NCBI RefSeq assembly: GCF_001293645.1
Contig: NZ_LBMD01000030.1
Location: 1 to 46,331 of the forward strand
Direction: 5' to 3'
From: Bacillus sp. CHD6a
Lineage (GTDB): Bacteria > Bacillota > Bacilli > Bacillales > Bacillaceae_I
Length of the DNA: 46,331 bases
How positions within the stretch are numbered: position 1 is the first letter of the stretch; each line of letters begins with the position of its first letter. A program made the position numbers and the translations under genes. The notes beneath the pieces are model-generated. The model saw only the letters and a list, made by a program, of their open reading frames with translations. It ran no database searches and had not been told where the DNA came from. This document shows, one piece after another, positions 29,600 to 38,419 of the stretch.

Positions 29600-29657
29600 T
29601 TTTATTTAATTAAATTTTATTTTATCGGATAAACAAAGAGGCTATGACAAATTTCTT

Positions 29658-29719
29658 ATTGGGAAAATGGAAGGTCCTTTAAGTAAATTATTGCGTATTA
29701 ATCACTCCGCTTTCCCAAT
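29658..29719. promoter_or_regulatory. paired operator candidate upstream of the first AprE-like gene
   Basis: ATTGGGAAA (29658-29666) and its inverted copy TTTCCCAAT (29711-29719) are separated by 44 bases and end 85 bases before the start codon. The same arrangement lies upstream of the next subtilisin gene. A second palindrome, TTGACGTGTCAA, follows at 29726. Confidence 0.6.
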
Positions 29720-29804
29720 ATGAATTTGACGTGTCAAGTGATACACTTTCGTTAATAGTTCTTAATAGTAAGAATTATTAAAAATTTATTAAGGAGTGAA
29801 TCTA

Positions 29805-30950
29805 TTGAAGAAATGGATGAAAGGTTTTTCGGTAATACTTATTGCTATATTGGCTTTCTCGTTAGCGTTCGGGACTGCTCAAGCCCAATCTGAAAACCCG
29901 AGTGCTAGTGCTAAGAAAGAGTACTTAGTTGGATTTACAAAAGGGAATAAAGCAAATGCACAGTCTTCCAAAAAACTAATTAGTGCTGCTGGTGGAGATA
30001 TTCAGCACACCTTCCAGTTCATGGATGTCGTAGAGGTCACTTTACCTGAAAAAGCTGCGGAGGCTCTAAAGAAAAACCCTAACATTGCATTCGTGGAAGA
30101 AAACATCGAAATGATGGCTACTGCCCAAACAGTTCCTTGGGGCATTCCACATATAAAAGCTGATAAAGCGCATGGGACTGGTGTGACAGGAAGTGGTGTC
30201 AAAGTCGCAATTCTTGATACAGGGATTGATGCAAATCATGCAGACCTTAACGTAAAAGGCGGAGCAAGTTTTGTTTCTGGAGAACCGAATGCCCTTCAAG
30301 ATGGAAATGGACATGGAACTCATGTAGCAGGAACGGTTGCAGCATTAAATAATACGACCGGAGTGCTTGGTGTAGCTTACAATGCTGATCTTTATGCAGT
30401 TAAAGTTTTGAGCGCTTCTGGTAGTGGGACTTTAAGTGGGATTGCACAAGGAATTGAGTGGTCCATTGCTAATGACATGGATGTTATTAATATGAGTCTT
30501 GGTGGAAGTTCAGGGTCAACAACCCTTCAGCAAGCATGTGACAATGCATACGCAAGTGGAATTGTAGTAATTGCAGCTGCTGGAAATTCCGGTTCAAAAG
30601 GTAAGAGAAATACAATTGGTTACCCTGCTAAGTACAACTCTGTTATTGCTGTTGGTGCAGTCGATAGCAGTAATAATCGTGCATCTTTCTCAAGTGTTGG
30701 AAGTGAGCTTGAAGTTATGGCTCCCGGTGTAAATATTCTTAGTACGACTCCTGGCAACAAATACTCTTCCTTTAATGGGACGTCAATGGCTTCTCCACAT
30801 GTTGCAGGAGCGGCTGCCTTAATCATAGCAAAATATCCAAATATGACAAATGTTCAAATTCGTGAGCGTTTAAAAAATACTGCCACTAACCTTGGCGATC
30901 CTTTCTTCTTTGGAAAGGGAGTCATCAATGTAGAAAGTGCATTACAATAA
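29805..30950 (+). CDS. AprE-like extracellular subtilisin
   Basis: This 381-residue preproenzyme has the same length as B. subtilis AprE. It has a signal peptide (to about residue 28, ending TAQA), an I9 propeptide that folds the enzyme ([11 protein letters not shown] to [10 protein letters not shown], about 37-107), and a mature protease beginning near [13 protein letters not shown]. The triad is Asp in [10 protein letters not shown], His in GHGTHVAGT and Ser in [12 protein letters not shown]. The longer frame starts at a GTG overlapping AAGGAG; the TTG at 29805 has 8-base spacing and is chosen. A free Cys in QQACDNAY is unusual for this family. It is a broad-specificity scavenging protease. 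Confidence 0.95.
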   Translation: MKKWMKGFSVILIAILAFSLAFGTAQAQSENPSASAKKEYLVGFTKGNKANAQSSKKLISAAGGDIQHTFQFMDVVEVTLPEKAAEALKKNPNIAFVEENIEMMATAQTVPWGIPHIKADKAHGTGVTGSGVKVAILDTGIDANHADLNVKGGASFVSGEPNALQDGNGHGTHVAGTVAALNNTTGVLGVAYNADLYAVKVLSASGSGTLSGIAQGIEWSIANDMDVINMSLGGSSGSTTLQQACDNAYASGIVVIAAAGNSGSKGKRNTIGYPAKYNSVIAVGAVDSSNNRASFSSVGSELEVMAPGVNILSTTPGNKYSSFNGTSMASPHVAGAAALIIAKYPNMTNVQIRERLKNTATNLGDPFFFGKGVINVESALQ

Positions 30951-30975
30951 TTAGGTTATCCCCCTAAATTTTAAG

Positions 30976-31019
30976 CACCGAGCCTCGCTCTATCTAGGAG
31001 CAAGGCCGGTGTTTTTTTT
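30976..31019 (+). terminator. terminator after the first AprE-like gene
   Basis: CACCGAGCCTCGCTC pairs with GGAGCAAGGCCGGTG through several short helices, followed by eight T. Confidence 0.8.
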
Positions 31020-31106
31020 ATAGAAATTCGGAACTCAATCTTTATAATAGAATAAGAATTTATTTACAATAACAACATATTTCTGTAATGATTTCCATGA
31101 TAAACC

Positions 31107-31169
31107 ATTGGGAAAGTTCCTTATGGAATCTATGAATTATACAGGGGAAAGTAGGATTGTTTTCCCAAT
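31107..31169. promoter_or_regulatory. paired operator candidate upstream of the second AprE-like gene
   Basis: ATTGGGAAA (31107-31115) and TTTCCCAAT (31161-31169) are separated by 45 bases and end 82 bases before the start. A possible -10, TATCAT, lies at 31195-31200. Confidence 0.6.
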
Positions 31170-31251
31170 AACAATCACTAGATTATTATGCTAGTATCAT
31201 AGTTAACTAAATAAATTATTTATTTAGATTAATTTAAGGAGTGTGAAAAAA

Positions 31252-32391
31252 ATGAACAAATCTTTTAAAAAAATGCTTACCATGTTATTAGCAGTAGTGA
31301 TGGTGCTATCCTTCTCCTTTATGCCATCAGATGCAAGTGCAAAGGGAAAACCAGTAATGAAGGAATACTTAATCGGCTTAAAATCAAGCCCATTAATCAC
31401 GAAGGCTGACAAATTGGTTTCCACTCTTGGTGGAACGGTGGAGCATCAATTTAAGCACATGAATGTTTTACATATTACCCTGCCGGAAGCAGCTGCAGCC
31501 GCTCTTGAGAAGAATCCTAATGTACAGTATGTGGAAGAAAATGTAGAGATGCAAACAACCGCACAATCGGTACCTTATGGAGTTCCCCATATTAAAGCGG
31601 ATGTGGCGCATGCTCAAAATGTAACAGGATCTGGTGTGAAAGTAGCTGTACTTGATACAGGAATCGATGCAAGTCACGAAGACCTTCGTGTCACGGGTGG
31701 TGCAAGCTTCGTTTCTGGAGAGCCAGACGCTCTAACAGACGGGAATGGTCATGGAACACATGTAGCCGGTACCATTGCAGCTTTAAATAACAATGTCGGA
31801 GTACTTGGTGTTTCTTATGATGTTAATCTATACGCAGTAAAAGTCCTAGGTGCTGATGGTAGTGGAACGCTGGCAGGAATTGCACAAGGTATTGAATGGG
31901 CAATTGACAACGACATGGATGTCATTAATATGAGTCTTGGAGGAAGCACAGGGTCCACAACATTAAAGCAGGCGAGTGACAATGCTTATAATAGTGGCAT
32001 TGTAGTGGTAGCTGCAGCAGGAAACAGTGGTTCATTCCTAGGATTGGTTAATACAATAGGGTACCCTGCTAAATACGATTCCGTTATCGCAGTAGGTGCG
32101 GTGGATTCTAATAATAACCGTGCATCCTTCTCAAGTGTCGGTAACCAGCTGGAAGTAATGGCACCTGGAGTTTCCATCAACAGTACGTTACCAGGAAATA
32201 AATATGGAGAATTAAATGGTACTTCCATGGCGTCTCCTCACGTGGCAGGCGCAGCGGCACTATTATTAGCCCAAAATCCGAATCTGACAAATGTAGAAGT
32301 TCGGGAACGATTACGTGATACAGCAACCAACCTGGGCTCGTCCTTCAATTATGGCTACGGTGTCATAAATGTTGAAGCGGCATTGCAATAA
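31252..32391 (+). CDS. second AprE-like extracellular subtilisin
   Basis: A 379-residue preprosubtilisin, clearly paralogous to the gene before it. It has a signal peptide ending near DASA (about residue 31), an I9 propeptide ([10 protein letters not shown] to [10 protein letters not shown]), and a mature enzyme starting near [13 protein letters not shown]. Catalytic residues are Asp in [10 protein letters not shown], His in GHGTHVAGT and Ser in [12 protein letters not shown]. The ATG at 31252 is ten bases after AAGGAG; the GTG at 31243 is too close. It has its own leader, operator candidate and terminator, so the two genes can be regulated separately but alike. Confidence 0.95.
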   Translation: MNKSFKKMLTMLLAVVMVLSFSFMPSDASAKGKPVMKEYLIGLKSSPLITKADKLVSTLGGTVEHQFKHMNVLHITLPEAAAAALEKNPNVQYVEENVEMQTTAQSVPYGVPHIKADVAHAQNVTGSGVKVAVLDTGIDASHEDLRVTGGASFVSGEPDALTDGNGHGTHVAGTIAALNNNVGVLGVSYDVNLYAVKVLGADGSGTLAGIAQGIEWAIDNDMDVINMSLGGSTGSTTLKQASDNAYNSGIVVVAAAGNSGSFLGLVNTIGYPAKYDSVIAVGAVDSNNNRASFSSVGNQLEVMAPGVSINSTLPGNKYGELNGTSMASPHVAGAAALLLAQNPNLTNVEVRERLRDTATNLGSSFNYGYGVINVEAALQ

Positions 32392-32411
32392 TCTAACAAA
32401 CAATTAAATTG

Positions 32412-32448
32412 AGACCCTCCCTTTCTAGGGAAGGGTCTTTTCTTTTTT
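32412..32448 (+). terminator. terminator after the second AprE-like gene
   Basis: AGACCCTCCC and GGGAAGGGTCT form a stem with one bulge, followed by TTTCTTTTTT. Confidence 0.8.
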
Positions 32449-32563
32449 AATAATATCGAATTAACTACAAAACTAGGAAAGCGAATCAATTTGCTTGAAT
32501 CAACAATGGTGTTCAATAGAAATTTATCTTTACAAATATCCCCACAAATTCCCCATCTTTATG

Positions 32564-32836
32564 GAGGCCACTGAAAAAGACTTTGATTTTAGCATTTTAC
32601 TAAACACCGCTGTTGATTTCCGCAAAAGGCTTCGCTTTCCTAGGGGCTGACGTGAGCCTCCTTAGGCTACGCCTGCGGGGTCTCCACCTAGTGCTATCTC
32701 CCTCAGGACAAGGAAGACTTCGGCAGCGATTCATCGCACGAAGAAAATGCGTAGCATTTTCGAGGAGTCTTCGCCTTTTGCTCCAATCACCAGCTAGGGA
32801 TCAAAAAACTTTACGTTATCAGTTTTTCAGTGGCCA
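32564..32836. mobile_element. MITE-like element, long form, with 7-bp flanking repeats
   Basis: The 273-bp element has ends GGCCACTGAAAAA and TTTTTCAGTGGCC (13-bp perfect inverted repeat). CTTTATG lies on both sides (32557-32563 and 32837-32843). Its core and extra hairpin segment match the copy at 29359-29599, in the same orientation, so the two enclose the pair of AprE-like genes. No coding capacity. Confidence 0.8.
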
Positions 32837-32888
32837 CTTTATGCTACGGTAATATATATCAACCTAAAAGACAATTATTTAAAAAAGT

Positions 32889-32915
32889 TGAAACTTTTTC
32901 TAATAATCTTGCATC
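32889..32915 (+). promoter_or_regulatory. candidate ECF-type promoter upstream of the sigma gene
   Basis: TGAAAC (32889-32894), a 17-base gap and CATC (32912-32915) resemble the GAAAC / CGTC-like pattern used by Bacillus ECF sigma factors, suggesting autoregulation. Confidence 0.4.
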
Positions 32916-32954
32916 TTACATATAGACCTAAAAAGAAAGGGGGGTGAGCATGAT

Positions 32955-33524
32955 TTGCACCTTGTGAAACGTTTGAAAAGTAAAGAAGAATCAGCACTTA
33001 AAGAATTGATGACTCTTTATGGAGACTATCTTCTTAGAACGGCCTACTTACTGGTGAAAGATAATCACCTTGCTGAAGAAGTTGTGCAGGACACCTTTAT
33101 CACAGCCTATGAAAAGATTCATCAATTAGATGAGGAAGAAAAATTGAAAAGCTGGCTCACCTCCATTACTGTCAATCGATGCAAAATGCACATGCGGAAG
33201 TGGAGCTTCAAGCGCATCCTGCTAAATTTTGAATTTGTGGAACGGATTACGGAAGATGAACAAACAGAAGGTCCGGAGGCACTGTTTTTACTAGATTTTC
33301 AAAATCAATGCTTAAGTCAGTTGATTCAAAAGTTGGATTATAAGTACAGAGAAATCATCATTCTTTATTATTTCAATGAGATGAAAATAAGTGAAATTGC
33401 AAGGATGTTAGCTATGGCAGAAAGTACAGTGAAAACAAGACTGAAACGAGGACGTTTCCGTTTGAAAGAAATGCTGGAGAAAGGGGAGGATGGAAGTGCA
33501 ACACAAAGAAAAACAAGCGGTTAG
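32955..33524 (+). CDS. ECF (sigma-70 family group IV) sigma factor
   Basis: This 189-residue sigma factor is intact in both halves. Region 2 reads ALKELMTLYGDYLLRTAYLLVKDNHLAEEVVQDTF and ends KSWLTSITVNRCKMHMR. Region 4 reads YREIIILYYFNEMKISEIARMLAMAESTVKTRLKRGR. It directs RNA polymerase to stress-type promoters. The start is TTG at 32955, eight bases after GGGGTGA; the nearby ATG frame closes at once. The next gene overlaps it by 29 bases and probably encodes its membrane antagonist. Confidence 0.92.
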   Translation: MHLVKRLKSKEESALKELMTLYGDYLLRTAYLLVKDNHLAEEVVQDTFITAYEKIHQLDEEEKLKSWLTSITVNRCKMHMRKWSFKRILLNFEFVERITEDEQTEGPEALFLLDFQNQCLSQLIQKLDYKYREIIILYYFNEMKISEIARMLAMAESTVKTRLKRGRFRLKEMLEKGEDGSATQRKTSG

Positions 33525-33834
33525 AAAAAGACTAGACGATGAATTAAAGGACTTCCATTTTACTGGGTGTGAAAAAGTGTTACAGAAAACTCACCCAAAT
33601 AGTTTCAAAGAAAAACTTTCATCCTTCTGGAATAAGGAAGTAGAATTACCTATTCTTCCAATCATTATGGCCACAGTATTAATGATTTCGACCATTTCGT
33701 TAAGGGAAGATAGAAAAAATGAGCTCACCACTACACAGGCAAATCGCGAAATAATCCAAATTGCAGGATACACCTATTGGAAGGATGACTATGAAAGAAT
33801 GGTGAAGGAGCATGAAAGTAAAAGTAAAAATTAA
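33496..33834 (+). CDS. small single-pass membrane protein, putative anti-sigma factor
   Basis: This 112-residue protein has a charged cytoplasmic N-terminal half (VQHKEKQAVRKRLDDEL), one membrane helix (about residues 55-73, ILPIIMATVLMISTISL) and a short outside tail. No HxxxCxxC zinc motif is present. Overlap with an ECF sigma gene and this topology suggest an anti-sigma role; that is inference. The frame's first ATG at 33490 touches GGAGG directly, so the GTG at 33496, with 6-base spacing, is preferred. The next gene overlaps its end by 23 bases. Confidence 0.7.
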   Translation: MQHKEKQAVRKRLDDELKDFHFTGCEKVLQKTHPNSFKEKLSSFWNKEVELPILPIIMATVLMISTISLREDRKNELTTTQANREIIQIAGYTYWKDDYERMVKEHESKSKN

Positions 33835-36022
33835 ACACATAGTATTGGCAATAGCTACATTTTTGTTATTTTTGCCAATTTTTCTCTATTTGGTACAACC
33901 TCAGTACAGCATATTCATGGCTAGGCACCAAATGGCAAACGGGGAGCAATTGGGAAAAGAGAGAGTAATAGACCTGCTTGAAAATGGGAACATTTTCAAA
34001 GAGCAGAGGTTCGCTCTTATTAGGGAGTTTTTAATAGCAGACGCCTACACCCTTCAATATGATGTATATGTTGGTTTTACCTCGACATATTGGTCAGACC
34101 ATAATAAAGCAAATGTGAAGTTTTCATTGGAAGAACGTCTACCTTATTTAATAGAATACGTCGAAGAAGGACCACCGGACGGTTCTATGGAGTCAGCGGC
34201 GAAGGAACTAGCAGAATATTACAACCAGCTGGGGAAATGGCAAAAAGGCAATGAAGTTCTTCAAACTGCCTTAGACAGGGGGATAAAAACGTATTTTAGG
34301 TCGGAATTAGCAACAAAACAAATCGACTTGGCAGTTCAGAACGAGCAATATGAGCTGGCCTTAACGTATATTAAAGAATTCAACGCTATTGTTTCAAAAG
34401 ATGACATTTACACAAAAACAAAGGCAGTTAAGTCCCATGTAGATATTCTCCTTAGGCAAGGTGAGCATGAGAAAGTAATTGCGCTTGTGGAAAAGGCTTT
34501 GAAAGATATTAGGAGGGTGAAAAAGGAAAGGGATGATCGGGATGACGAAGGTTTTTCAGAAGAGAAGCAACTATTAGAGATAATGGACCGGGTAAAGAAC
34601 GGTCAAGATTCTTTTCATACGGTACGAGGAAACATATACAAATCGATTGGTAAGACACCCATTCAGGGAGTAGGGGTATTCCTTCGTGCTAAAAACAACT
34701 TAAATTATAGCATTGGTTCAGAAGAAAAATACCATGCAGTAACGAATATAAAAGGTGAATATATTTTCCGAAATGTCCCATCTGGTAGTTATCAGCTAGT
34801 ATTCGGGTTTACCTTTGAACACATAGATGGCTATGCTGTTTCCATGCCAGCAAACCCTTGGATTGAAGTGGAGAATGAGAATGTTGTGGCAAACGACTCC
34901 ATGATTCACCCATTAATAGAAATATACAATCCTGTAAATTCTAAAGAAATAAAAGAAGATAAGATCCAGTTTTCATGGGAACCAATTAATGGAGCCGCAT
35001 ACTACAGTATCAGTGTCGGCAGGGAGGTAGAAGGTGGTTCCGTTTCACATGGATTACAGAGTGGAATCAAAACTACAAAGCTTACGGTTCCAGTTGAAGA
35101 CCTTTATTTCTCGCAAGGAGTAATTGAGTATATGGATGATAGTGAAGGGATTGATTACTCATCTGTACTTGGTTTTGCAAATCCTAGAGGCCGTTTCTTT
35201 TGGAATGTTCAGGCCCATAATGAAAAAGGAGATTTGATTACCCAGAGCCAAGGTTATCGATTGGGGGAAGACACCTTTGGAAATTTACCGACATTTTATT
35301 TGAAAAATAGGGATTTGACTAATGCGGATAGAGTGTTGTTGAAAAATAAACCCGAAGAAGCACTGGATATGTATAAGCAAAATTATGAGAATAATCCAGA
35401 TGATTTGCATAGTTTGCTGATGATTAGCAAGATCATCGGGGTTGAAGCGTTAATGATGAATCAATCATCAAAGGAGCTTGCAATGCCTTACCTAGAGGAA
35501 TTAGCACGAAGATCGCCTAATGAAATATTATTCCTTGAAATTCTCCAATACTATTTCGAAAAAGAGGATTGGTATTCTTATGAGAAATGGTATGAAAGCT
35601 TTGGGGATAGTAAGGGAGATATTCTAAATGAGTATATAGAGGGGAATCACGCTGCAGCCCTTTTAAAACAAGGAAAGTATGAAGAGGCAAGAAAACAATT
35701 TCAATTGGTGATGAAGGAAGGCTATCGCCATGAATACATCAGTGAGTGGATAGCATTAGAACTGTTTTTAGGTGAGTCTTTAGAAAAAGTTATAGAATTG
35801 GCGAGAGAACATCCAGAGCAAGGTATTTTTGATGAGAGGGTTGATTGGGAACGTCTATTGAAAAATCTCCAATCGGAAGAGGAAAAGGTTGGCGGATTTA
35901 TGAGCGAGATCCAAGAAGTGATGGGGTGGGTCATACAGGAAGAAAATAAAAGATTGGAAGAATGGTTGAACAGCACAAATAAGGATGAAATGAAAAGATT
36001 TGTGAAAGAGTTGAGGAAATAG
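33812..36022 (+). CDS. large membrane-anchored TPR-rich surface protein of the ECF module
   Basis: A 736-residue protein with one N-terminal membrane helix (about residues 8-28). A helical TPR-like region follows (about 100-260). Then comes a beta domain like carboxypeptidase regulatory repeats (GVGVFLRAKN, TNIKGEYIFRNVPSGSYQLVF, about 280-350) and a fibronectin-like part (IQFSWEPINGAAYYSISVG, about 385-405). More TPR-like hairpins occupy about 500-680. It starts inside the preceding gene, so all three are translationally coupled. It may sense or respond to the signal that frees the sigma factor; I do not recognise a named family. Confidence 0.75.
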   Translation: MKVKVKIKHIVLAIATFLLFLPIFLYLVQPQYSIFMARHQMANGEQLGKERVIDLLENGNIFKEQRFALIREFLIADAYTLQYDVYVGFTSTYWSDHNKANVKFSLEERLPYLIEYVEEGPPDGSMESAAKELAEYYNQLGKWQKGNEVLQTALDRGIKTYFRSELATKQIDLAVQNEQYELALTYIKEFNAIVSKDDIYTKTKAVKSHVDILLRQGEHEKVIALVEKALKDIRRVKKERDDRDDEGFSEEKQLLEIMDRVKNGQDSFHTVRGNIYKSIGKTPIQGVGVFLRAKNNLNYSIGSEEKYHAVTNIKGEYIFRNVPSGSYQLVFGFTFEHIDGYAVSMPANPWIEVENENVVANDSMIHPLIEIYNPVNSKEIKEDKIQFSWEPINGAAYYSISVGREVEGGSVSHGLQSGIKTTKLTVPVEDLYFSQGVIEYMDDSEGIDYSSVLGFANPRGRFFWNVQAHNEKGDLITQSQGYRLGEDTFGNLPTFYLKNRDLTNADRVLLKNKPEEALDMYKQNYENNPDDLHSLLMISKIIGVEALMMNQSSKELAMPYLEELARRSPNEILFLEILQYYFEKEDWYSYEKWYESFGDSKGDILNEYIEGNHAAALLKQGKYEEARKQFQLVMKEGYRHEYISEWIALELFLGESLEKVIELAREHPEQGIFDERVDWERLLKNLQSEEEKVGGFMSEIQEVMGWVIQEENKRLEEWLNSTNKDEMKRFVKELRK

Positions 36023-36026
36023 AAAG

Positions 36027-36066
36027 AAAAAAGGAGCGACTATGGTGAAGAACATCGCTCCTTTTC
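36027..36066. terminator. bidirectional terminator between the ECF module and patA
   Basis: AAAAGGAGCGA and TCGCTCCTTTT form a stem with A-rich and T-rich flanks serving both converging transcripts. Confidence 0.85.
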
Positions 36067-36076
36067 CGTTTGTTTG

Positions 36077-37231
36077 TTATAGGTCATTTAAAAAACGTTC
36101 TATACGGTCCATGGCTGTTTCAAGTGTTGGCATATCATACGCGTAGGAAAGCCTTACATATCCTTCTCCTAGTTCGGAAAATGCACTTCCTGGTACAAGC
36201 GCAACTCCAGCTTCTTCTACAAGTTTCAACGCAAAGTCAAACGACTTCATATTACATTTATGTATAGAGGGGAAAAGGTAAAACGCTCCAGCAGGCTTTA
36301 CAACTTCCAGTCCCATATTCAATAGGCGGTTATAAACATAGTTCATTCTCTGTTGATAGTGTATTTTCATCATCTCTGCATCATTTATACCGGTTGTTAA
36401 TGCTTGTAATGCGGCGTATTGGGAGATGGAGCTAGCGCATGAAACATTGTACTGATGAACTTTTAACATCTGTTTCATTATATATTCAGGACCAAAAACG
36501 AGCCCTATTCTCCAACCTGTCATGGAATGGGATTTGGATACACCATTAATAACGATGGTTTTTTCTCTCATGCCAGGCAAAGTGGCAATGGAGTGGTGCT
36601 TGCCTTCAAAAACAAGTTCACTATAAATTTCATCAGACAGAATAAAGATATTTTTATCTTGCAACAACGCTGCAATTTTTTGCAATTCCTCTTTGGATAT
36701 TGCTGCTCCTGTCGGATTTGAAGGATAAGGGAGAATAATACAACGTGTTTTTTTTGTTAAATTCTTTTCTATTAAATCTGCTGTTAACTGAAAACCCGTT
36801 TCTCTGGTGTCAATATGTACAGGGGTTGCACCGCATAATTTGATGAGTGGCTCATAGCCTGGATAGACTGGACCAGGAAGGATAACCTCTGTATCGGGTT
36901 CTAAAATCGTCCGAAATGCAATATCTATTCCTTGGCTAGCACCAATGGAAACAATTACTTCTGAGTCAGGATTATATTCCATGTCATATTTTTTCATTAC
37001 AAAATCAGCTGCCGCCTCCCTGAGTTCAGGAATACCAGCGTTCGGTGTGTATACGGTTTTATTCAGTTCAATAGCAGCTTTCCCAGCATCTTTTACATGT
37101 GTAGGAGTAGGAAAGTCGGGTTGTCCAATCGTTAGAGAAAGTACATCATCATATTTAGCTACAAGGTTGAAAAATTTGCGGATACCTGAAATCTCAATAT
37201 CCCGGACATGTGAGTTGATAAGATGTTCCAT
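36077..37231 (-). CDS. patA: PLP-dependent aminotransferase A (N-acetyl-LL-diaminopimelate aminotransferase type)
   Basis: A 384-residue class I/II aminotransferase. The PLP lysine lies in INGVSKSHSMTGWRIG (about residue 230), with the phosphate site GASQGID (about 97), the ring-stacking region PYPSNPTGA (about 170) and an Asp-Tyr pair in LSDEIYSEL. Sequence and length fit B. subtilis PatA, which makes N-acetyl-LL-diaminopimelate for lysine and peptidoglycan synthesis by the acetylase branch; other aromatic-type substrates remain possible. AAAGGAGCTATATAA precedes the ATG at 37231. It is a single-gene unit. Confidence 0.85.
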   Translation of the reverse strand: MEHLINSHVRDIEISGIRKFFNLVAKYDDVLSLTIGQPDFPTPTHVKDAGKAAIELNKTVYTPNAGIPELREAAADFVMKKYDMEYNPDSEVIVSIGASQGIDIAFRTILEPDTEVILPGPVYPGYEPLIKLCGATPVHIDTRETGFQLTADLIEKNLTKKTRCIILPYPSNPTGAAISKEELQKIAALLQDKNIFILSDEIYSELVFEGKHHSIATLPGMREKTIVINGVSKSHSMTGWRIGLVFGPEYIMKQMLKVHQYNVSCASSISQYAALQALTTGINDAEMMKIHYQQRMNYVYNRLLNMGLEVVKPAGAFYLFPSIHKCNMKSFDFALKLVEEAGVALVPGSAFSELGEGYVRLSYAYDMPTLETAMDRIERFLNDL

Positions 37232-37579
37232 TTATATAGCTCCTTTATATATTCAAGCTGTTTAAGTTAGTGTAACCGACTTTTTTTCCCTTGTCCAAGA
37301 GATTCTTGTTGGGGGAATCAATAGGTATGAAGAGGGGTTTCTTGATACCTAGAGAGAGAAGGGAAACGTTTGTTTGGTCACTGGCGTACGAGGGAAGTCC
37401 TATAAAAATAAGAAGCTAGTAGGATAGGAAAAAACTTACATAAGGTTTATAATAATTATAAACACAGAATATTCACAAAATTTTGACTGACGTCTCCATT
37501 GCCTTCGGCTGCACTCCTTTCATCTTTGATTTACTGGGATTTTGTGTCTGTTGGATTCCGTCTGAAAGGGGATCGTGTA
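37232..37579. other. 348-base intergenic region with an inverted repeat
   Basis: No gene was found. The arms TAGGTATGAAGA (37322-37333) and TCTTGATACCTA (37340-37351) pair at 11 of 12 positions around a 6-base loop without a T-run, so this could be an operator or leader hairpin. The region lies between divergent genes and should hold both promoters, but I could not place them confidently. Confidence 0.4.
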
Positions 37580-37801
37580 ATGGATATTGTGCTACAGATT
37601 TGGTTAACGTTGTTGGAGAAGTATGCAGAGGAGTTGTTTTTTCAAGATTCAACATCAGGGGTCTTTTCGTTTATGATTATCGGGGTGCTCGCTTACTTGT
37701 ATAAGCAGGAAAAGGAGACAAAGAAAAAATGTTCCTGCTGTCATACAGAAGCGAAAACAGAAGAGAAAAAGCTTCCCGAAAAGCAGGAAGAAGCGGAATG
37801 A
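37580..37801 (+). CDS. small single-pass membrane protein with a Cys cluster
   Basis: This 73-residue protein begins MDIVLQIWLTLLEKYAEEL, has one hydrophobic helix (about residues 27-42, GVFSFMIIGVLAYLY), and then a highly charged tail with KKKCSCCH and many Lys and Glu. GGGGATCG is well placed for the ATG at 37580, and the terminator overlaps the stop codon, both supporting a real gene. The CSCCH cluster could bind a metal or be modified. I do not recognise the family. Confidence 0.65.
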   Translation: MDIVLQIWLTLLEKYAEELFFQDSTSGVFSFMIIGVLAYLYKQEKETKKKCSCCHTEAKTEEKKLPEKQEEAE

Positions 37802-37817
37802 CTTTCCGCTTCTTTTT
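37790..37817 (+). terminator. terminator overlapping the end of the small membrane gene
   Basis: GAAGCGGAA and TTCCGCTTC form a perfect 9-bp stem with a 5-base loop, followed by TTTTT. The left arm encodes the last residues of the protein. Confidence 0.85.
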
Positions 37818-37828
37818 CTTTTGATCTT

Positions 37829-38065
37829 TTACTGTAAGTGTGAGAATTGATTTAATAAGGCATTATATTCGTTGGATAAGTTTTGGAATTTTTGACGGTT
37901 ACCTTCACCTAATGCTTGGTCTATTTCGTTCATCAGCCTGTTTTTATGAAATTGAAAGACAGAAGAGTCAACGATGATTTGAGCGACTTTCTCCTCTCTT
38001 GTCATATCAAAGCTTTTGAAATTGGAAACAGATTGTTCAGGTTGAAAAGAAAAATGCTTATTCAT
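37829..38065 (-). CDS. IDEAL-domain protein
   Basis: A 78-residue protein whose C-terminal half, EIDQALGEGNRQKFQNLSNEYNALL, matches the IDEAL domain pattern (IDxAL, then a basic or polar linker and FxxLxxEYxxL). IDEAL domains are common in Bacillus regulators such as YpiB and the ComK-related adaptors and probably mediate protein contacts. AGGGGGT lies eight bases before the ATG at 38065. Its exact role is unknown. Confidence 0.8.
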   Translation of the reverse strand: MNKHFSFQPEQSVSNFKSFDMTREEKVAQIIVDSSVFQFHKNRLMNEIDQALGEGNRQKFQNLSNEYNALLNQFSHLQ

Positions 38066-38419
38066 AATTTCTACCCCCTGTGCGGAATTTTGGAATGCGT
38101 AGTTACGGGTGAATCATGAAAAGGATGTGAAAGTATGGTTCTTCATCCTTTTTCCTATTATCTGATATTTTGTCCTGTTTGTGAAGTGATTTTTTAGAAA
38201 ATTTAGATATATCAGAAAAAATAGTGGAAACTTTGTAAATGAGTGACAATTGATTTACTGTAATTTCGTTACTTATTTTTAAATATACCCAAATTTGTAA
38301 CGGTGAAAACAAGTAGAGACCATTTGCCTAGAAAACTGAAATATTGGGATTTTAGTTTGTAAAGATATTTGTGATTCGGAAAATAAATTATTTATCGGAC
38401 ATCTATTTTCAATTTTCTC
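38066..38419. other. A/T-rich intergenic region, no gene recognised
   Basis: A 354-base spacer between divergent genes. No purine-riboswitch core (such as the GTTTCTAC and CCGTAAA elements) is visible, although relatives of the downstream permease often use one. The minus-strand frame at 38103-38312 lacks a convincing ribosome site and family features. Confidence 0.5.

Noticed and set aside
38103-38312. 69-codon minus-strand ORF upstream of the permease
   Set aside because: No convincing ribosome site and A/T-rich random-looking composition.
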